Of a DNA stretch of 64,000 nt, positions 39,101-50,168 are shown one piece after another. The stretch's first letter is position 1, and each line of letters starts with the position of its first letter. The stretch covers positions 1 through 64,000 of the forward strand of contig MPUH01000151.1 of assembly GCA_001970955.1 (NCBI GenBank). Direction: 5' to 3'. A model generated the notes under the pieces. The model had not been told where the DNA came from. It did not search any database and was given only the letters and a program-made list of their open reading frames with translations. Made by a program: the position numbers and the translations under genes. The DNA comes from Stentor coeruleus (lineage: Eukaryota > Ciliophora > Heterotrichea > Heterotrichida > Stentoridae).

Positions 39101-40161
39101 ATTTATTACTATAATAAAGTTGTTTTATATACAGTTTTATCTTTGGAATTAAAGTATTTCGATTTGGGAATTATATATTTGTTTGCATTTTTGGAGCATT
39201 AATTTAGAAATCATAATTTTTGAGTTCCAATTTTTGAAGCTGTAATATTAAAATTTGATCGGCGATGGGAAAAATTAAATAAGTTGAAAAATTTACAGTT
39301 TTGCATAAATATAGAAGATGCTTCGTAAAAATTAAATAAAAAATTATTGCAAATATATGTTATTCTTACTTGCAGGATAAATATTAACTATATAAATTTT
39401 AATCGAAATATGAACCTGAAAAAAAGATTGTCTTTATTTAGTTTTCAGATATGAAACAGGAAATTGCCATAGACAAAGGATGCAAGTTATTTGTGAGTTT
39501 TTTTATACAATTCTCTCATAAAACCTATCAAAAATTATATAAAACCATCTATGAAATCTAATAAAATTTACATTCTTATGTGTTCCCCAGGTAATTATCA
39601 TAAGCTTATTTTAAAAAATAAAGATTATTGGAAGTCAATTTATTCAAGGTATTTTAACCTAAAAAAAAAACAAGATTTACTAAGTATGACAACATTGGAA
39701 GATAAATTCTAATTTAAATGACTAAACAAAGAGGAAAATAGATAAGAATCGATTAATAAGAATTAAACTATAAGATCTTACCCATTTCTAGGTGTTGAGG
39801 GCATATAACATATATAATTAACTTATTTTGTAATATAAAAACAATATTATCACTTTTTATAGTAATTCATATGATTTTATAATGATTACTGGCATGCAAG
39901 TAATTAATAAGTTTAGATTTTCGTGTTTCGCATATATAATTAATATTATTACCTATTAATTTCATTAATTATTTTATATGATACTCTATTCACATGTGAT
40001 TTTCTACTCAATCTCATGATCCCTGAAACTAATTGCATGCATTTATTATTTTCATCTGTTAAGAACCTTATCAACTAAATAAAAAAATACTCTTAGCATT
40101 AAGCAAGTATTCAGCTTTATCATTCTTAATCATATTTCTAATAATTAGTTTATATAAATAT
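39101..40161. other. Divergent intergenic region, 1.06 kb
   Basis: AT-rich DNA between the intron-array gene and the 40162 gene. Stops are frequent in all frames. No RNA gene, repeat or further intron-like array is visible. Confidence 0.5.
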
Positions 40162-43008
40162 ATGAAAAAAAATAAATACCTTGTTCCTCTGACCGAAAGA
40201 GCTCTCAAAAGCTATGACTTAAGCGATCATGTGAAAAAAATCGATTCTGAGTCGTGCAAAAATGAGCACCGAGTTAACAGAGAGCATCTTAAAAGTTATC
40301 TTTCAAGTCAGATTATCGAAATGCCATCTAAAAAGACTTTTGAACTAACAGAAAGTAATGTTCATGTTCCAGCAACATCAAGGATTCTTCAGCAATTTGT
40401 TAACATAGGGGATCAAAAAAATATGAGAAAGGAAAAAAGCTTGGATAGACTTATAGCATTGAAAATTGCTAATAAAAGTGTGCTGAATGCAATAAGTAGG
40501 CTAAATCTTAGAAAAGATGATGCTAAAAAAATCCCTGAACTTATCATGGTTCCTGAAGAACTTAAAGCTTTAGATCAAGAAATGGTCTCAGAAAGATCCG
40601 AAGTATCAAAAATGCTTGAGTGGTTTGAAAAAGCTTATAATGAAGAAATTGATCCTTTTATGGATATGAGAAATTTGAAAATTCTTGATATTACTGGACA
40701 GAAAAAAGCTATGGAAAATGCAGAAAATATTTTAAATTTATCGATTAATAAACTCACTGAACTTGTAAATTTGCAGTGTAGTGAAAAGGCTATGATGATA
40801 AACAAATTATTTTCTGGGTTTAAAAAATTCTGGGAAGTATCAAACAGTCTTAAAAACTATAAACAAGAAAATCAGATAAGACAATTAACTAATGACTTAG
40901 ACAACTACAAGTCAAATTTCATATCTCTAACTAGGACATCAACTGAAAAACTTTTTACAGTAAGATTTATAAAGATAAAGAAAACTTTAGAAACTTTAAA
41001 ATGTGAAAATAAATTAAAAGACGTAGAAATCGAAAGACTTAACAGAAATATCCAAGGTTTAAAAAGTGAAAGAGCGAATAAATTGAAAAAAGAATTGGAA
41101 ACATATGAAAAAATGATTAATAAAATAAAGAGAAAAGTTTCTTTTATTGATGTGGACAAGCCTCAAAAAATCAGAATGAATTCGAAAAATAATAAATTTA
41201 GAGATAGTCTTTTGTCTGAGCTTCATTTAGTTGATCAATTTAAAGATAGCCATCTTAATGAAAAGAAATTAGAAGAAATTATGATAGAAACTGAGAATGA
41301 AGGAGAATCTTATGAGTCAGAAATAGANCCAATTTAAAGATAGTCATCTTAATGAAGAGAAATTAGAAGAAATTATGATAGAAACTGAGAATGAAGGAGA
41401 ATCTTATGAGTCAGAAATAGAGCAGAAATATGAGAAATATGCATCAGTATCTACAGAAACTAATACAATAACAGAAGATAAAGGTACTTTTATAGGTTTT
41501 GTGTATTTTAACGCAGCAGTACAAACAGATTATCTTGATATTCGTTGTTTAACACTATGTGAAAATGATGATAAACTAAATGAAGATTTAGAATATGAAC
41601 TAATTGCCTTAAAACATGAGGGTTTAATACCAATAGATGCTGATATTAATTCATGGAGCGCAGGATATTATANCATGAGGGTTTAATACCAATAGATGCT
41701 GATATTAATTCATGGAGCGCAGGATATTATACTGGATTTGAACGAGGTAAAGCTATGGCTATGAAAGAATTTCTTAATGAAGAAGATATCATTGATAAAA
41801 CAGAAAACCCTACAGAAGAAAGCATAGGGGATGAACAATCTCCAAAAATGCTTGGAGATAAAAAAGATGAACAAGATTTAGAAAAAAGAGATGATGTGAA
41901 AAGGCGCAAACATCAAACAAAAATCAAAGAGTTTAACTTCCAGAAACGTGAAAAAGTTGTAGTGCAAAAAATCACAAAATCAAAAAAAATCAGAGAAGAA
42001 GTTGTGAAGATTTCTGAAGAAAATATGAATAAAAGGACGAAGATGTCTAAAAAAATGGTCATGAAAACTATTAACACTATTTATGCATCTTTATTAACAA
42101 AATACAAACAAGATGATAATGTTGAAGATTTACTTGAGTTTATTTACTTGGAATTTGAATCAAAATATTCAATGAAAAAAGTTATTGACAGAAAAATTAT
42201 TGATTTTTTAAGTAATGCAATAATGTATTCTGATGTGTTGAAAATAAAAAACTTTCTAAAATTTTTAGACTTAGCTGAAAAAATCAACCAACCGCCATGG
42301 GTATGCAAAAAAGAATCTTTACTATTATATTTAACTGGGCATGAGAGTATTTTTAAGTCAAAAGCTGGGATAATGCCTCCGTTTGATGATACATCTGAGT
42401 TTCATTATATACCATTAGTCAGAGCTGCTGAATATTATAAGGAAAAACTTTTTGAAGTATTCCCAACACAAAGGTATTTGAAATGCACTGAATTTTTGGA
42501 AAAAAATATTTCTTTCGATAAAAAACGTTTAAATAAATCTGGGATTATTGATTTGGAACTGATTTTAAATTTCGCCATGATCCAATATGAAGAGCACACA
42601 GTTTGTGTTAAAAATACAGCAGATATGATATTTAAAGCTGTAACATGTGATAATTCCCCAATTTATATAAGAAAAGCTGATCTAATTTATATATCAACTT
42701 TACTGAAAAGTGTAAAGTATAGTAAAGAAATAGAAGCTGTTAACAGTGAACTTATAAAAATTGAAGATATTATGAGTTCAAATATAAGAGAAATGTTCCC
42801 TGAAGACTTTACAGATATTAGAGAATTACAAAGCTCAGAACAAGAGATAAAGAAAATCGAGGATTTGTTAAAGCAATCAAAAACATTTGAAAAGAATAAA
42901 TATTTAGAACTCTTTAAAAACCATGGAAAAAATGTTGAACCTAAAGTTTTACCATATATAAAAAAAATTATTGAGATACAGAGAAAAGCTAGTTTACATG
43001 GACAATAA
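40162..43008 (+). CDS. Large coiled-coil protein, crossed by two assembly joins
   Basis: Three open pieces belong to one gene: 40162 to about 41327, then about 41330-41672, then 41674-43008. Two single-N joins (41328 and 41673) each repeat the flanking sequence. Counting each duplicated stretch once leaves 2,694 nt, one open frame of 897 residues. The N-terminal 400 residues are coiled coil (KKNKYLVPLTERALKSYDLS onward). A central acidic part holds SWSAGYYTGFERGKAMAMKE. The C-terminal 300 residues are helical (VCKKESLLLYLTGHESIFKS; YIPLVRAAEYYKEKLFEVFP). No family recognised; a cytoskeletal or axonemal protein is likely from composition. Confidence 0.75.
41236..41421. repeat. 92-bp duplication flanking an N (assembly join) inside a gene
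   Basis: 41236-41327 and 41330-41421 repeat each other around N at 41328, with two visible differences (ATAGCCATC against ATAGTCATC; GAAAAGAAA against GAAGAGAAA). The differences suggest two alleles or uncorrected contig ends. Confidence 0.8.
41615..41731. repeat. 58-bp duplication flanking an N (assembly join) inside a gene
   Basis: 41615-41672 and 41674-41731 are identical as read (CATGAGGGTTTAATACC to GGATATTATA) with N at 41673. Same structure as the other joins. Confidence 0.85.
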
Positions 43009-43401
43009 TTACCTTTTTAATAGTAAATTTTATAACATAAGAATGATTGACTGAGTTAATAAAGTGAAAAGTTATCAAGATTTTCTTTTTGATTTTTTTA
43101 AGTAAAAATTCTGCTAGAAACTTGATGATTGTTCTTTGTTACATACTATATTATTAAATATTTCATAAAACAAATGCAAAAAATATTCAAGTTAATAATT
43201 TATGTTGATATGTTTTGGGTAACGAAATTTTGTTGGTATAAATCTTCGATTTTAAAATTATGAAAATCGCTTTTTTAATTTCTTTTACTTAATCATCATG
43301 AAATACTTTTTGATATATTCAAATTCTATGCAATTCAAATATGCATCTATTAAAAAAAACTCATATGATAAAATAAATTAATCACCTTCACAAACTTATA
43401 A
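43009..43401. other. Intergenic region between same-strand genes
   Basis: 393 nt, AT-rich, without a recognisable feature beyond a C-richer leader just before 43402. Confidence 0.5.
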
Positions 43402-44532
43402 ATGGCCTTTCGTAGAACCCCTCAAAAAAGAGCAAAGGAATCATCCCCAAACCCAAAGCAAGCACACATCACCTTAAAAACATCTCTCCAAAAAGTAATT
43501 TCCACAAAGTACCAACAACGTTTAAAAAACCATCTTGAAAACAGTATATTAAACATCCCAGCTTCTACAAACAAACCCAGTCCATATCATGCTCGTTCTC
43601 CCTCATTACGTAAAAAACAAAGTCCTCAAATCTACACAGTATCAAAAACCCCATTTTCTCGAGTAATTAATTACTCAAACATATCCCTTGAAACCTTTGG
43701 TAATGATTCATCATCTAAATCATCGTCTATAGATTATCAAGAAACTAAAGAAACATCAAAACCTTTTAAAATCAAAAAAACATCAAGTCAAAGCCGAGAG
43801 TTTTATTCAGAAATTGACTGTTGCCGTAAAGAAATCGATTGGCTTAAAGCACGATTGATGAAACTTCAAAACTCATCTTATATAGCATCAGGGAATAAAA
43901 ACTATAGTACAAGTATTGAAAAAGATGTAAGTATGAAATTGAAGAAACAAAAAGAAAAACTTTTGAGTAAACATAAAGAAGAGATGGAAAGGCAAAGAGA
44001 AGAACTTATAAATTCGTTTAATAGTGATTTTGAGTGTTTTAATGGAAAAATTGCCCAGAAATTAAAAGCTGAAAAACTGAAAAAAGAAGAGGATAAAGAA
44101 AAAATATTAGAACAACGTGTTAAAGAGGAGGTGCTACTGATTGAAAAAGAGAGTGAAGCGAAATTAAAACTTAAACTGAACCAAGTTAAAAGTGATTATG
44201 AGAGACAGTTGAAAAGGGTTCAAGATGAAAATACTGCATTAAAAAAACAGACAGAAGTGTTAAAAAGGTTATTAGAAGACTCACAAGCAAAATGTGAGGT
44301 GATAAAAACCACAGTCAAGTATGAAAACAATTTTTTAAGCCAGCCAGTATATGAAAACGATAAGGAATACAAAAAATTACAAACAAAATACAACAACTTG
44401 CAAAGGGATTACACAGAGTCAATGAAAAGTAATGAAAATATGTGCCATAAATGCAAAGCTTTCATAAAAATCGATGAAGAAGTCAGTAAAAAAATCAACA
44501 CCTTGAGAAAATATATTGATTTTTCTGATTAA
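43402..44532 (+). CDS. Coiled-coil protein with basic, serine-rich N-terminus
   Basis: A 376-residue protein beginning MAFRRTPQKRAKESSPNPKQ. Residues 1-135 are basic, S/T/P-rich and disordered with SP/TP sites, a pattern common in microtubule-associated proteins. Residues 135-376 are coiled coil (EIDCCRKEIDWLKARLMKLQ; KHKEEMERQREELINSF), with a CHKCKAF CxxC pair near residue 350. No family named. Confidence 0.7.
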   Translation: MAFRRTPQKRAKESSPNPKQAHITLKTSLQKVISTKYQQRLKNHLENSILNIPASTNKPSPYHARSPSLRKKQSPQIYTVSKTPFSRVINYSNISLETFGNDSSSKSSSIDYQETKETSKPFKIKKTSSQSREFYSEIDCCRKEIDWLKARLMKLQNSSYIASGNKNYSTSIEKDVSMKLKKQKEKLLSKHKEEMERQREELINSFNSDFECFNGKIAQKLKAEKLKKEEDKEKILEQRVKEEVLLIEKESEAKLKLKLNQVKSDYERQLKRVQDENTALKKQTEVLKRLLEDSQAKCEVIKTTVKYENNFLSQPVYENDKEYKKLQTKYNNLQRDYTESMKSNENMCHKCKAFIKIDEEVSKKINTLRKYIDFSD

Positions 44533-44674
44533 GTTTTGTATGTAACTAAAACTAATAACTACTATCCTAAACTAACTAAAATTTTCACTTAAACCGAAAA
44601 TTTTTCTCTTTCCTTATCAAAACTATCAAAAAACCTAACCATCTTATCTTTTACTACAACATAATATAGCATAT

Positions 44675-44938
44675 ATGGATTTTTACGAAAAAACCCTTTC
44701 ACGTATTCTCCCAATACCCCCAGATGCAGTAAGTTCAAAATGGGACAATGATCGTATCAGAATCGAAGCAGAAAAATGGTGCAAACCTTTCGCATGTGCA
44801 ATCCAAGGATGTTCTGAACCTCGTATAAGAACTGATTCTGAAAAAATTCGTTGCCAAGAAGCCCCAAAATACTTAAAAATGTGCGTAAATCATATAGTTC
44901 ATCATATAGAAAACATAATCGCAAACAAAAACTCTTAG
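44675..44938 (+). CDS. CMC4: CMC4/p8MTCP1-like Cx9C mitochondrial intermembrane-space protein
   Basis: An 87-residue protein. Cysteines in CKPFACAIQGC, then C 13 residues on (IRCQEAPKYLKMC), give the spacing C-x4-C-x4-C-x13-C-x9-C. CMC4 has C-x4-C-x4-C-x10-C-x9-C with the same ACxIQxC core. Such twin-cysteine helices are oxidised by Mia40 in the intermembrane space, with no cleaved presequence. The N-terminal 35 residues and the C-terminal HHIENIIANKNS are extra. Stop to stop it is 21 nt from the convergent H4 gene. Confidence 0.6.
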   Translation: MDFYEKTLSRILPIPPDAVSSKWDNDRIRIEAEKWCKPFACAIQGCSEPRIRTDSEKIRCQEAPKYLKMCVNHIVHHIENIIANKNS

Positions 44939-44959
44939 TCTAAAAAGATCTTTAAATTA

Positions 44960-45286
44960 TTAACCACCAAATCCATAAAGTGTCCTTCCTTGTCTCTTCA
45001 ATGCGTATATGACGTCTAAAGCTGTGACGGTCTTTCTTCTTGCATGTTCTGTATAAGTAACAGCATCTCTTACAATACCTTCTAAGAATGATTTAAGGAC
45101 ATTACGAGTTTCGTCGTAAACAAGTCCGGATAATCTTTTAACACCACCTCTTCTGGCTAATCTTCTTATGGCTGGTTTGGTGATTCCTTGAATGTTTTCT
45201 CTTGCGATTTTTCTATGTCTTTTCTTTGCTCCAACTTTTCCAAGTCCTTTTCCTCCTTTGCCTCCTTTGCCTGCGCCTTGTTTCAT
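44960..45286 (-). CDS. H4: Histone H4 with lengthened N-terminal tail
   Basis: A 108-residue H4, five longer than the usual 103 counting Met. The core is canonical (DNIQ-type region [20 protein letters not shown], then [35 protein letters not shown]). The tail reads [20 protein letters not shown] in place of [16 protein letters not shown], so there is an added GGK-type step, and the usual SGR start is missing. Acetylatable lysines at K5/K8/K12/K16-like positions remain. Single gene, no intron, no paired H3 visible in the window. Confidence 0.92.
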   Translation of the reverse strand: MKQGAGKGGKGGKGLGKVGAKKRHRKIARENIQGITKPAIRRLARRGGVKRLSGLVYDETRNVLKSFLEGIVRDAVTYTEHARRKTVTALDVIYALKRQGRTLYGFGG

Positions 45287-46150
45287 TATATGGATTTTGG
45301 TATTAAAAAACTATTTATACTTGTTTTTTTATCCATATGTGAAGAAATCTTTAATTTGATTGGGTAGTTTTTATATTTGGGGTGATTATGGGATTTGGTA
45401 TTTTTTTGATAGGGGTTTATATGAGGTTGATAGAAATTGTTGAAGAAGTTAGGGGAAGTTGTTGTGGGGATTGAGTTTGGGAGGTTTGGATTAGGATTTT
45501 ACTTTTGGTAAGCGGATTTCGGTTTGGATAAAAGATTGGGATTGGATTGGGAATGCTAAAAAGGAAAAGGTGATTTTAGGTGTTTTGGAGATAAGGGGAT
45601 GATTTTTAAGAAAAAATTTTGAGATGAAAAAAATAAAGGGAGATGTTTTGAGTTTTGATGCCTTTTATAGTTTTTGTATTGGCAAAATATAAATTTAAGT
45701 TTGGATGATTTCTATAAATAAAAATAAAATCCTTTTTTTACTAGCTATTGAAATTGAAATTTTTGGTTAGATTGAAAGCTTTATACACTTTATATATAAT
45801 AAAATTTTTTTTTCTATACGAGTTTTTTAAACAAATTATATATCATTATATTTGATTTTTTTTTTATCCCTTTCCTAAATTTTTTTTTTTATATCAATTT
45901 TATTTTTTCAAAATCCAAATTTTTTAAAAACTAAATCTTTTTTTTCAAAATAACCAATACCCTAAAAGTTCCTCCAATAAAAAATAATTTATAAAATCCA
46001 TCCTCTTTCAAAAAATCACACAATAAAACCTACAACTCATACCAACCTAATCTCCTTAAAACTATTTCCCATAACCAATTTCTATAAACCCTAAAATCTC
46101 TATTTCCTCATCTTCCATTCGATCATTTTTAATATAATTTCAAAACCCTA
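45287..46150. other. Divergent intergenic region with clear skew switch
   Basis: 864 nt. 45287-45660 is G/T-rich on the plus strand (upstream of the minus-strand H4 gene) and 45860-46150 is C/A-rich (upstream of the plus-strand gene), so each gene has a C-rich coding-strand leader. Long T runs lie between about 45800 and 45930. No other feature. Confidence 0.55.
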
Positions 46151-46792
46151 ATGTTACCAAAACGTCAATTACAATCTTATGACCCTTACCCTTGGTCTCC
46201 ATCGTAACCTTCACATAGAGAAACAAATAAAAGAGGTGGTACAGCGCCACGTCCAGAAAAAGTTGAAAGCATTTATATTCCATCCAGAGTTCCAACAAGT
46301 TCATCTAAGTTTACAGAAATCCATGTACCAAATACAAAAGTTTCAATAAAAGGCACAGGTTGGAAATCTTATAAACCTCGTGAACCAGTTAGAACAGTAT
46401 CATCATGTCATGAAACACCTCAATATAAAAGCCCTTCTTCAATAACATCTATACCTTTAAATACTATTCCTCTAACAGAACAAATAGAACATTTATGGGA
46501 AGAAGGAAACAAACGTCCAAAAACTCAGAATGAAAAATGCAGGAAAAAAAATTCAACACAAGGGATAAATAACGAACACTCTGAAGCTTTTCCTAATAAG
46601 GTTAATGGAACAACTAATGGTTTATATGATGTTCCGATTATTGTGATTAGAGATGATAAATGCAGGAAAATTGCTAGTGCTAAGAGAAATATAGTGAATA
46701 AGGCTGGGCAAAGACCTTCAACATTTAAACCTGGAAAGTCAAGTTTGATTACATCGCTTGATCAGGAGTTTTTAGATTTGTTTCAGATGTAA
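46151..46792 (+). CDS. Unknown 208-residue protein, one 15-nt intron
   Basis: A gene with a short first exon. Exon 1 (46151-46203) starts MLPKRQLQSYDPYPWSPS. Intron 46204-46218 reads GTAACCTTCACATAG. Exon 2 (46219-46792) is open to TAA with no internal ATG near its start, so simple ORF searches miss it. 642 minus 15 nt gives 208 residues. The protein is basic, P/S/T-rich and mostly disordered; VESIYIPSRVPTSSSKFTEI and a C-terminal SSLITSLDQEFLDLFQM helix may be short motifs. CRK repeats occur twice (EKCRKKN, DKCRKIA). Function unknown. Confidence 0.8.
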
Positions 46793-47176
46793 TGATAATG
46801 AAGTAATAGATGATTTTAAGTTAGATTTTGGTTTGTGGGATAAGATATTAAAGAGGATTTTGAATTGATGGTATAAGGAAATGGTTATGAGTGATAGGAA
46901 GTTGTTGTGGTTTTTGGGTGTTGATTTTAATATAAAGTAAGCTGGTGAGGTTTAAATTTTGAATTAAAATTGAAATATTTGTTTTAGAAATATAAAAACC
47001 TGGGTTTATTTTTTGAAAATTTCTTTGGTTAATTTGATGTGATTTTCGTAAAATATTGATGAAATTCATGTATTAGTATTTAATATATAAATACTTAGCA
47101 TAGACTATCAATTCTCTTAATGTAAATCATATTATTTCTATTCAACAAATCTGATAATTAATTCCTCAATAGTAAA
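46793..47176. other. Intergenic region between same-strand genes
   Basis: 384 nt: G/T-rich to about 47050, then A/C-rich. A minus-strand 73-codon frame here is low-complexity and runs through 3'-flank-type DNA, so I leave it out. Confidence 0.5.
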
Positions 47177-47734
47177 ATGGAAAGTAAAGGCTTTTACAAA
47201 GTTTTAGACCATGTCTATAAAACCTTGAGAATTTCAAATGACAAAGACTTCCCACAAGTCTCTGACCAATATACCTGCAAAGTTAAATTTTCTCACAAGC
47301 CTTTCATTGATGAATTCGCAGCCAAGGCTTCACAATTAGAAAAAAATCGACTTTTTAGTCTCAACAAAAATTTAAAATCATGCTGCACTCTTTCTCTTTC
47401 TAAACTCCAAAAAGCACCTATAAAAAAAAAACCTATCATTAATAAAAACACAACTAAAAGTAAATCAGTGCGCGTAATACAAAACAAATTCAACAAAGAA
47501 GAAAAAAAAATAAGTTTAAAATGCGAGACACTATTAAAAGAACTAAAAATATCATTGACTGGTAAAACCCCTAAAAAAATCGATCTTGGGGTCTTGGCAG
47601 AAGACTTGCCACCACCAGAAACTAAGTCATCTTTAACAACAAATCGGAATAAAAAAAAAAGGATTGTAATAAAGTCTTTTGATTTTCATGCAACACCTAC
47701 ATTTGTAAGGGATGCTTTTAGCAAGAAAAAATAA
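47177..47734 (+). CDS. Unknown 185-residue basic protein
   Basis: Begins MESKGFYKVLDHVYKTLRIS. Strongly lysine-rich, with a more ordered first 70 residues and VLAEDLPPPETKS near residue 140, ending FVRDAFSKKK. No signal peptide or membrane span. No family recognised; likely nucleic-acid- or microtubule-binding from charge only. Confidence 0.6.
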   Translation: MESKGFYKVLDHVYKTLRISNDKDFPQVSDQYTCKVKFSHKPFIDEFAAKASQLEKNRLFSLNKNLKSCCTLSLSKLQKAPIKKKPIINKNTTKSKSVRVIQNKFNKEEKKISLKCETLLKELKISLTGKTPKKIDLGVLAEDLPPPETKSSLTTNRNKKKRIVIKSFDFHATPTFVRDAFSKKK

Positions 47735-48494
47735 TTAGGATTATAAGTTTTATTAGGTGAAGAAAGTCGATAATTTTTATTTTATTTAAGGGTAGGATTT
47801 GAATATGAAGATGCTTGAGGATAAAGTTTGAGAAGATTTATTAACATTAAGTATTTTTTTATTATTAGTTATAGTATTACATTCATATCAGATGAAGGTT
47901 GTTTGCTTATTGTTCTGAATATATTATTGAATGATTGTATTCTTGAGTACTAAGATAGCAGTGGCAAAAGAAATCCTAAGCTAAAAAGTCAGCTACATAG
48001 CTATATGTATTTATTTCTATTCAAAGATAAGTTATTGATAAGCAAAGCATAACCATAAATATTTTTTATAGACACCCTTACCTTCAATCTCAAGAACGCT
48101 TATCTTTGAATTGCACATGGGTATCAATAAGATATTATAAAAGCAGGAAGTACTTGAAAGCAGTTAAAAATATTTGTTGATAATAGATATATAAATGCAG
48201 ACAAAACTATTAAACAAAAGTAAATTCTTAAAAAATAATTCATCCTATTCAGCCACAACTAAGATATTTTAACACATAATTCCGCATATCCTAAATCATA
48301 AAATCTAAATCTACTCCTAAACCTTGAATCTATAAAAACCCTATTCAAAACATTAAAACTATCATAAACTAATCCTATCTAATTAGTATTAGTATTAGTT
48401 AGGAATTATCGCTTGACTATTGTCCAGCCCTTGTTAATTTAATCCTATCTAATAACAAATCCATTTATCCACTTATCTTATTTTAATACATATA
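47735..48494. other. Intergenic region
   Basis: 760 nt. TAATCCTATCTAAT occurs twice near 48371 and 48440, and a 21-nt sequence at 48387-48407 also occurs at the end of the CPAP gene (34705-34725). No gene or RNA supported. Confidence 0.45.
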
Positions 48495-49107
48495 ATGCTT
48501 TTAATCTCTATATTCCTAACAGTTCTCCTTACCCATTCATCAGAAATCCCGAACAGNAATCTCTATATTCCTAACAGTTCTCCTTACCCATTCATCAGAA
48601 ATCCCGAACAGAAATGAAAATCCTAACCAGGAATCTCCGTTAAAATACCCAAGAGAGATATTTAGAGGTGTGATTCCTCCAAGACTGAAAAATCGTTGTG
48701 AAGAGCTATCGGTAGCTGAAAATTTCCCAATAAAAGATTGTGAAGACTATGATATTGTTGTTGAAAAACTTAAAAAAGCTCGAAGAGGACAAGGATACCC
48801 TGAAAACGAAAGAACTCAAGGACATATACCACCACAAATGAGACATTTAGAAGATTTTCCAAAAGAACAAATGTTTTTTGAGTCACAAATGAGACCTGAG
48901 ATTAATATAGACCCATCTGCATATAAAGAAGAGTTTTTTGGTAAAGCTAATGAAGATAGTGGAAATAATTATGAATCAAAAGACCCTCCTCCTAAAAGAA
49001 GATTAAACAATGACAATCAGTACAACTCAGCTGAAATACCGGAAGAGCATAGAAAAAAGTATGAAGAAATGGTAGAGAGTTTTAAAGGTAAACATAAAAT
49101 TCAATAA
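48495..49107 (+). CDS. Secreted or luminal protein with signal peptide, crossed by an assembly join
   Basis: ATG 48495 opens MLLISIFLTVLLTHSSEIPN, a good signal peptide. An N at 48557 sits between two 54-bp copies; counting one copy gives a single frame of 185 residues. The mature part is hydrophilic (YPREIFRGVIPPRLKNRCEE; PENERTQGHIPPQMRHLEDF), with only two cysteines near residues 60-80. A GTG-started shorter frame at 48670 is not a likely start. Function unknown. Confidence 0.7.
48503..48611. repeat. 54-bp duplication flanking an N (assembly join)
   Basis: 48503-48556 and 48558-48611 are identical (AATCTCTATATTCC to ATCCCGAACAG) with N at 48557. Confidence 0.85.
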
Positions 49108-49408
49108 GAGTTTAGGTTAGGAAGAATACTAAATGATTTGATTTAAATAAAATGATAGTGTTTCGGGTGATTGTTTTTATTATATAGTTCAGAGTTTATT
49201 TAAAAAAACAGATGATTAAAAGTTTTCAGTTATTTACCTTGTAAACTACATAGAATGGATTTTAATTATTTAAATATTAGAGTATTATGCTTACAAAAAA
49301 TTTACCTTAGGCTTTTCAGTTTTGATTGCTGGCTTAAATTATCTTTGATAATATCGAATTAATCCCAACCTTATCTTATCATTTTATATCTCATATATTC
49401 GTTTTAAA
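49108..49408. other. Intergenic region
   Basis: 301 nt between two same-strand genes for secreted proteins. G/T-rich then more balanced. Nothing recognised. Confidence 0.5.
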
Positions 49409-49750
49409 ATGAAATCTGTGTTACAGCTTTTCACTCTTTTATGCTATCTCCACATATCAGCAGCTTCATTAAGATCCAATTCTCAAATAACCTCTCTTGG
49501 GTCACAAGAAAACGTATATAATGATATGGAAAGTCCAAGTAATAATCTGATCAATCCAATTTCTCTATCAAAAAATTCTTTTATCCAACTTGAGTTTATT
49601 GGAGATGATTTTACTCAAATATCATCAGCAAGTTATATTCAAGAATCAAGTGATGTTAAAGAAAGTAGTGAATCTGAATCAACTGAAGTTGTAGGGGATG
49701 AAAATGCACCTAGTCAAGGAGCTACAGATCCAGCTATAACAGGATATTAG
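49409..49750 (+). CDS. Small secreted protein
   Basis: A 113-residue protein with signal peptide MKSVLQLFTLLCYLHISAAS and a likely cleavage near residue 20. The mature part is short, S/N/E/Q-rich and lacks cysteines and domains; it ends GATDPAITGY. It follows another signal-peptide gene on the same strand. Confidence 0.65.
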   Translation: MKSVLQLFTLLCYLHISAASLRSNSQITSLGSQENVYNDMESPSNNLINPISLSKNSFIQLEFIGDDFTQISSASYIQESSDVKESSESESTEVVGDENAPSQGATDPAITGY

Positions 49751-50168
49751 AATTAATCATATAATTAGCTAGTTTTTTTAAATGTATTTTATTAAGATAT
49801 ACAAAAAACTAGCTAATTCAGGTAATATAGAGATTATTATAATGAATAGGAAATTCAATGATAAGATAATAAGAAATTTTTGTTCACTAAAGAAAATATG
49901 TTAATGTATTTTGGGATAATAATATGATATAATGTAAGGTTTGTAATGGTTTGATGGGGAAAAAATTTGATAAAGAGGGTTTTATGGATTGATGAGTGAA
50001 TTAAAGGATTTTATTTGGAAGTTTTAATGAAGATATAGAATTAATTGATACTAGAGTTGATGTTGAAGATGAAGGTATATAAAATACAGAAATTATCACG
50101 AAAGTTATATTTGTATTATTTAGTTATAAATTAATCATATAATAACCTAACTTCTATAAGACATTATA
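49751..50168. other. Intergenic region, convergent gene ends
   Basis: 418 nt between the stops of the small secreted protein and the giant surface protein. A short inverted repeat is visible: TAGCTAGTTTTTT at about 49766 and AAAAAACTAGCTAA at about 49805, which could fold into a hairpin near the 3' end of the upstream transcript. Confidence 0.5.

Noticed and set aside
46848-47069. 73-codon minus-strand frame
   Set aside because: Low-complexity I/N/L/Q/K sequence inside G/T-rich 3'-flank DNA, and no homology signal.
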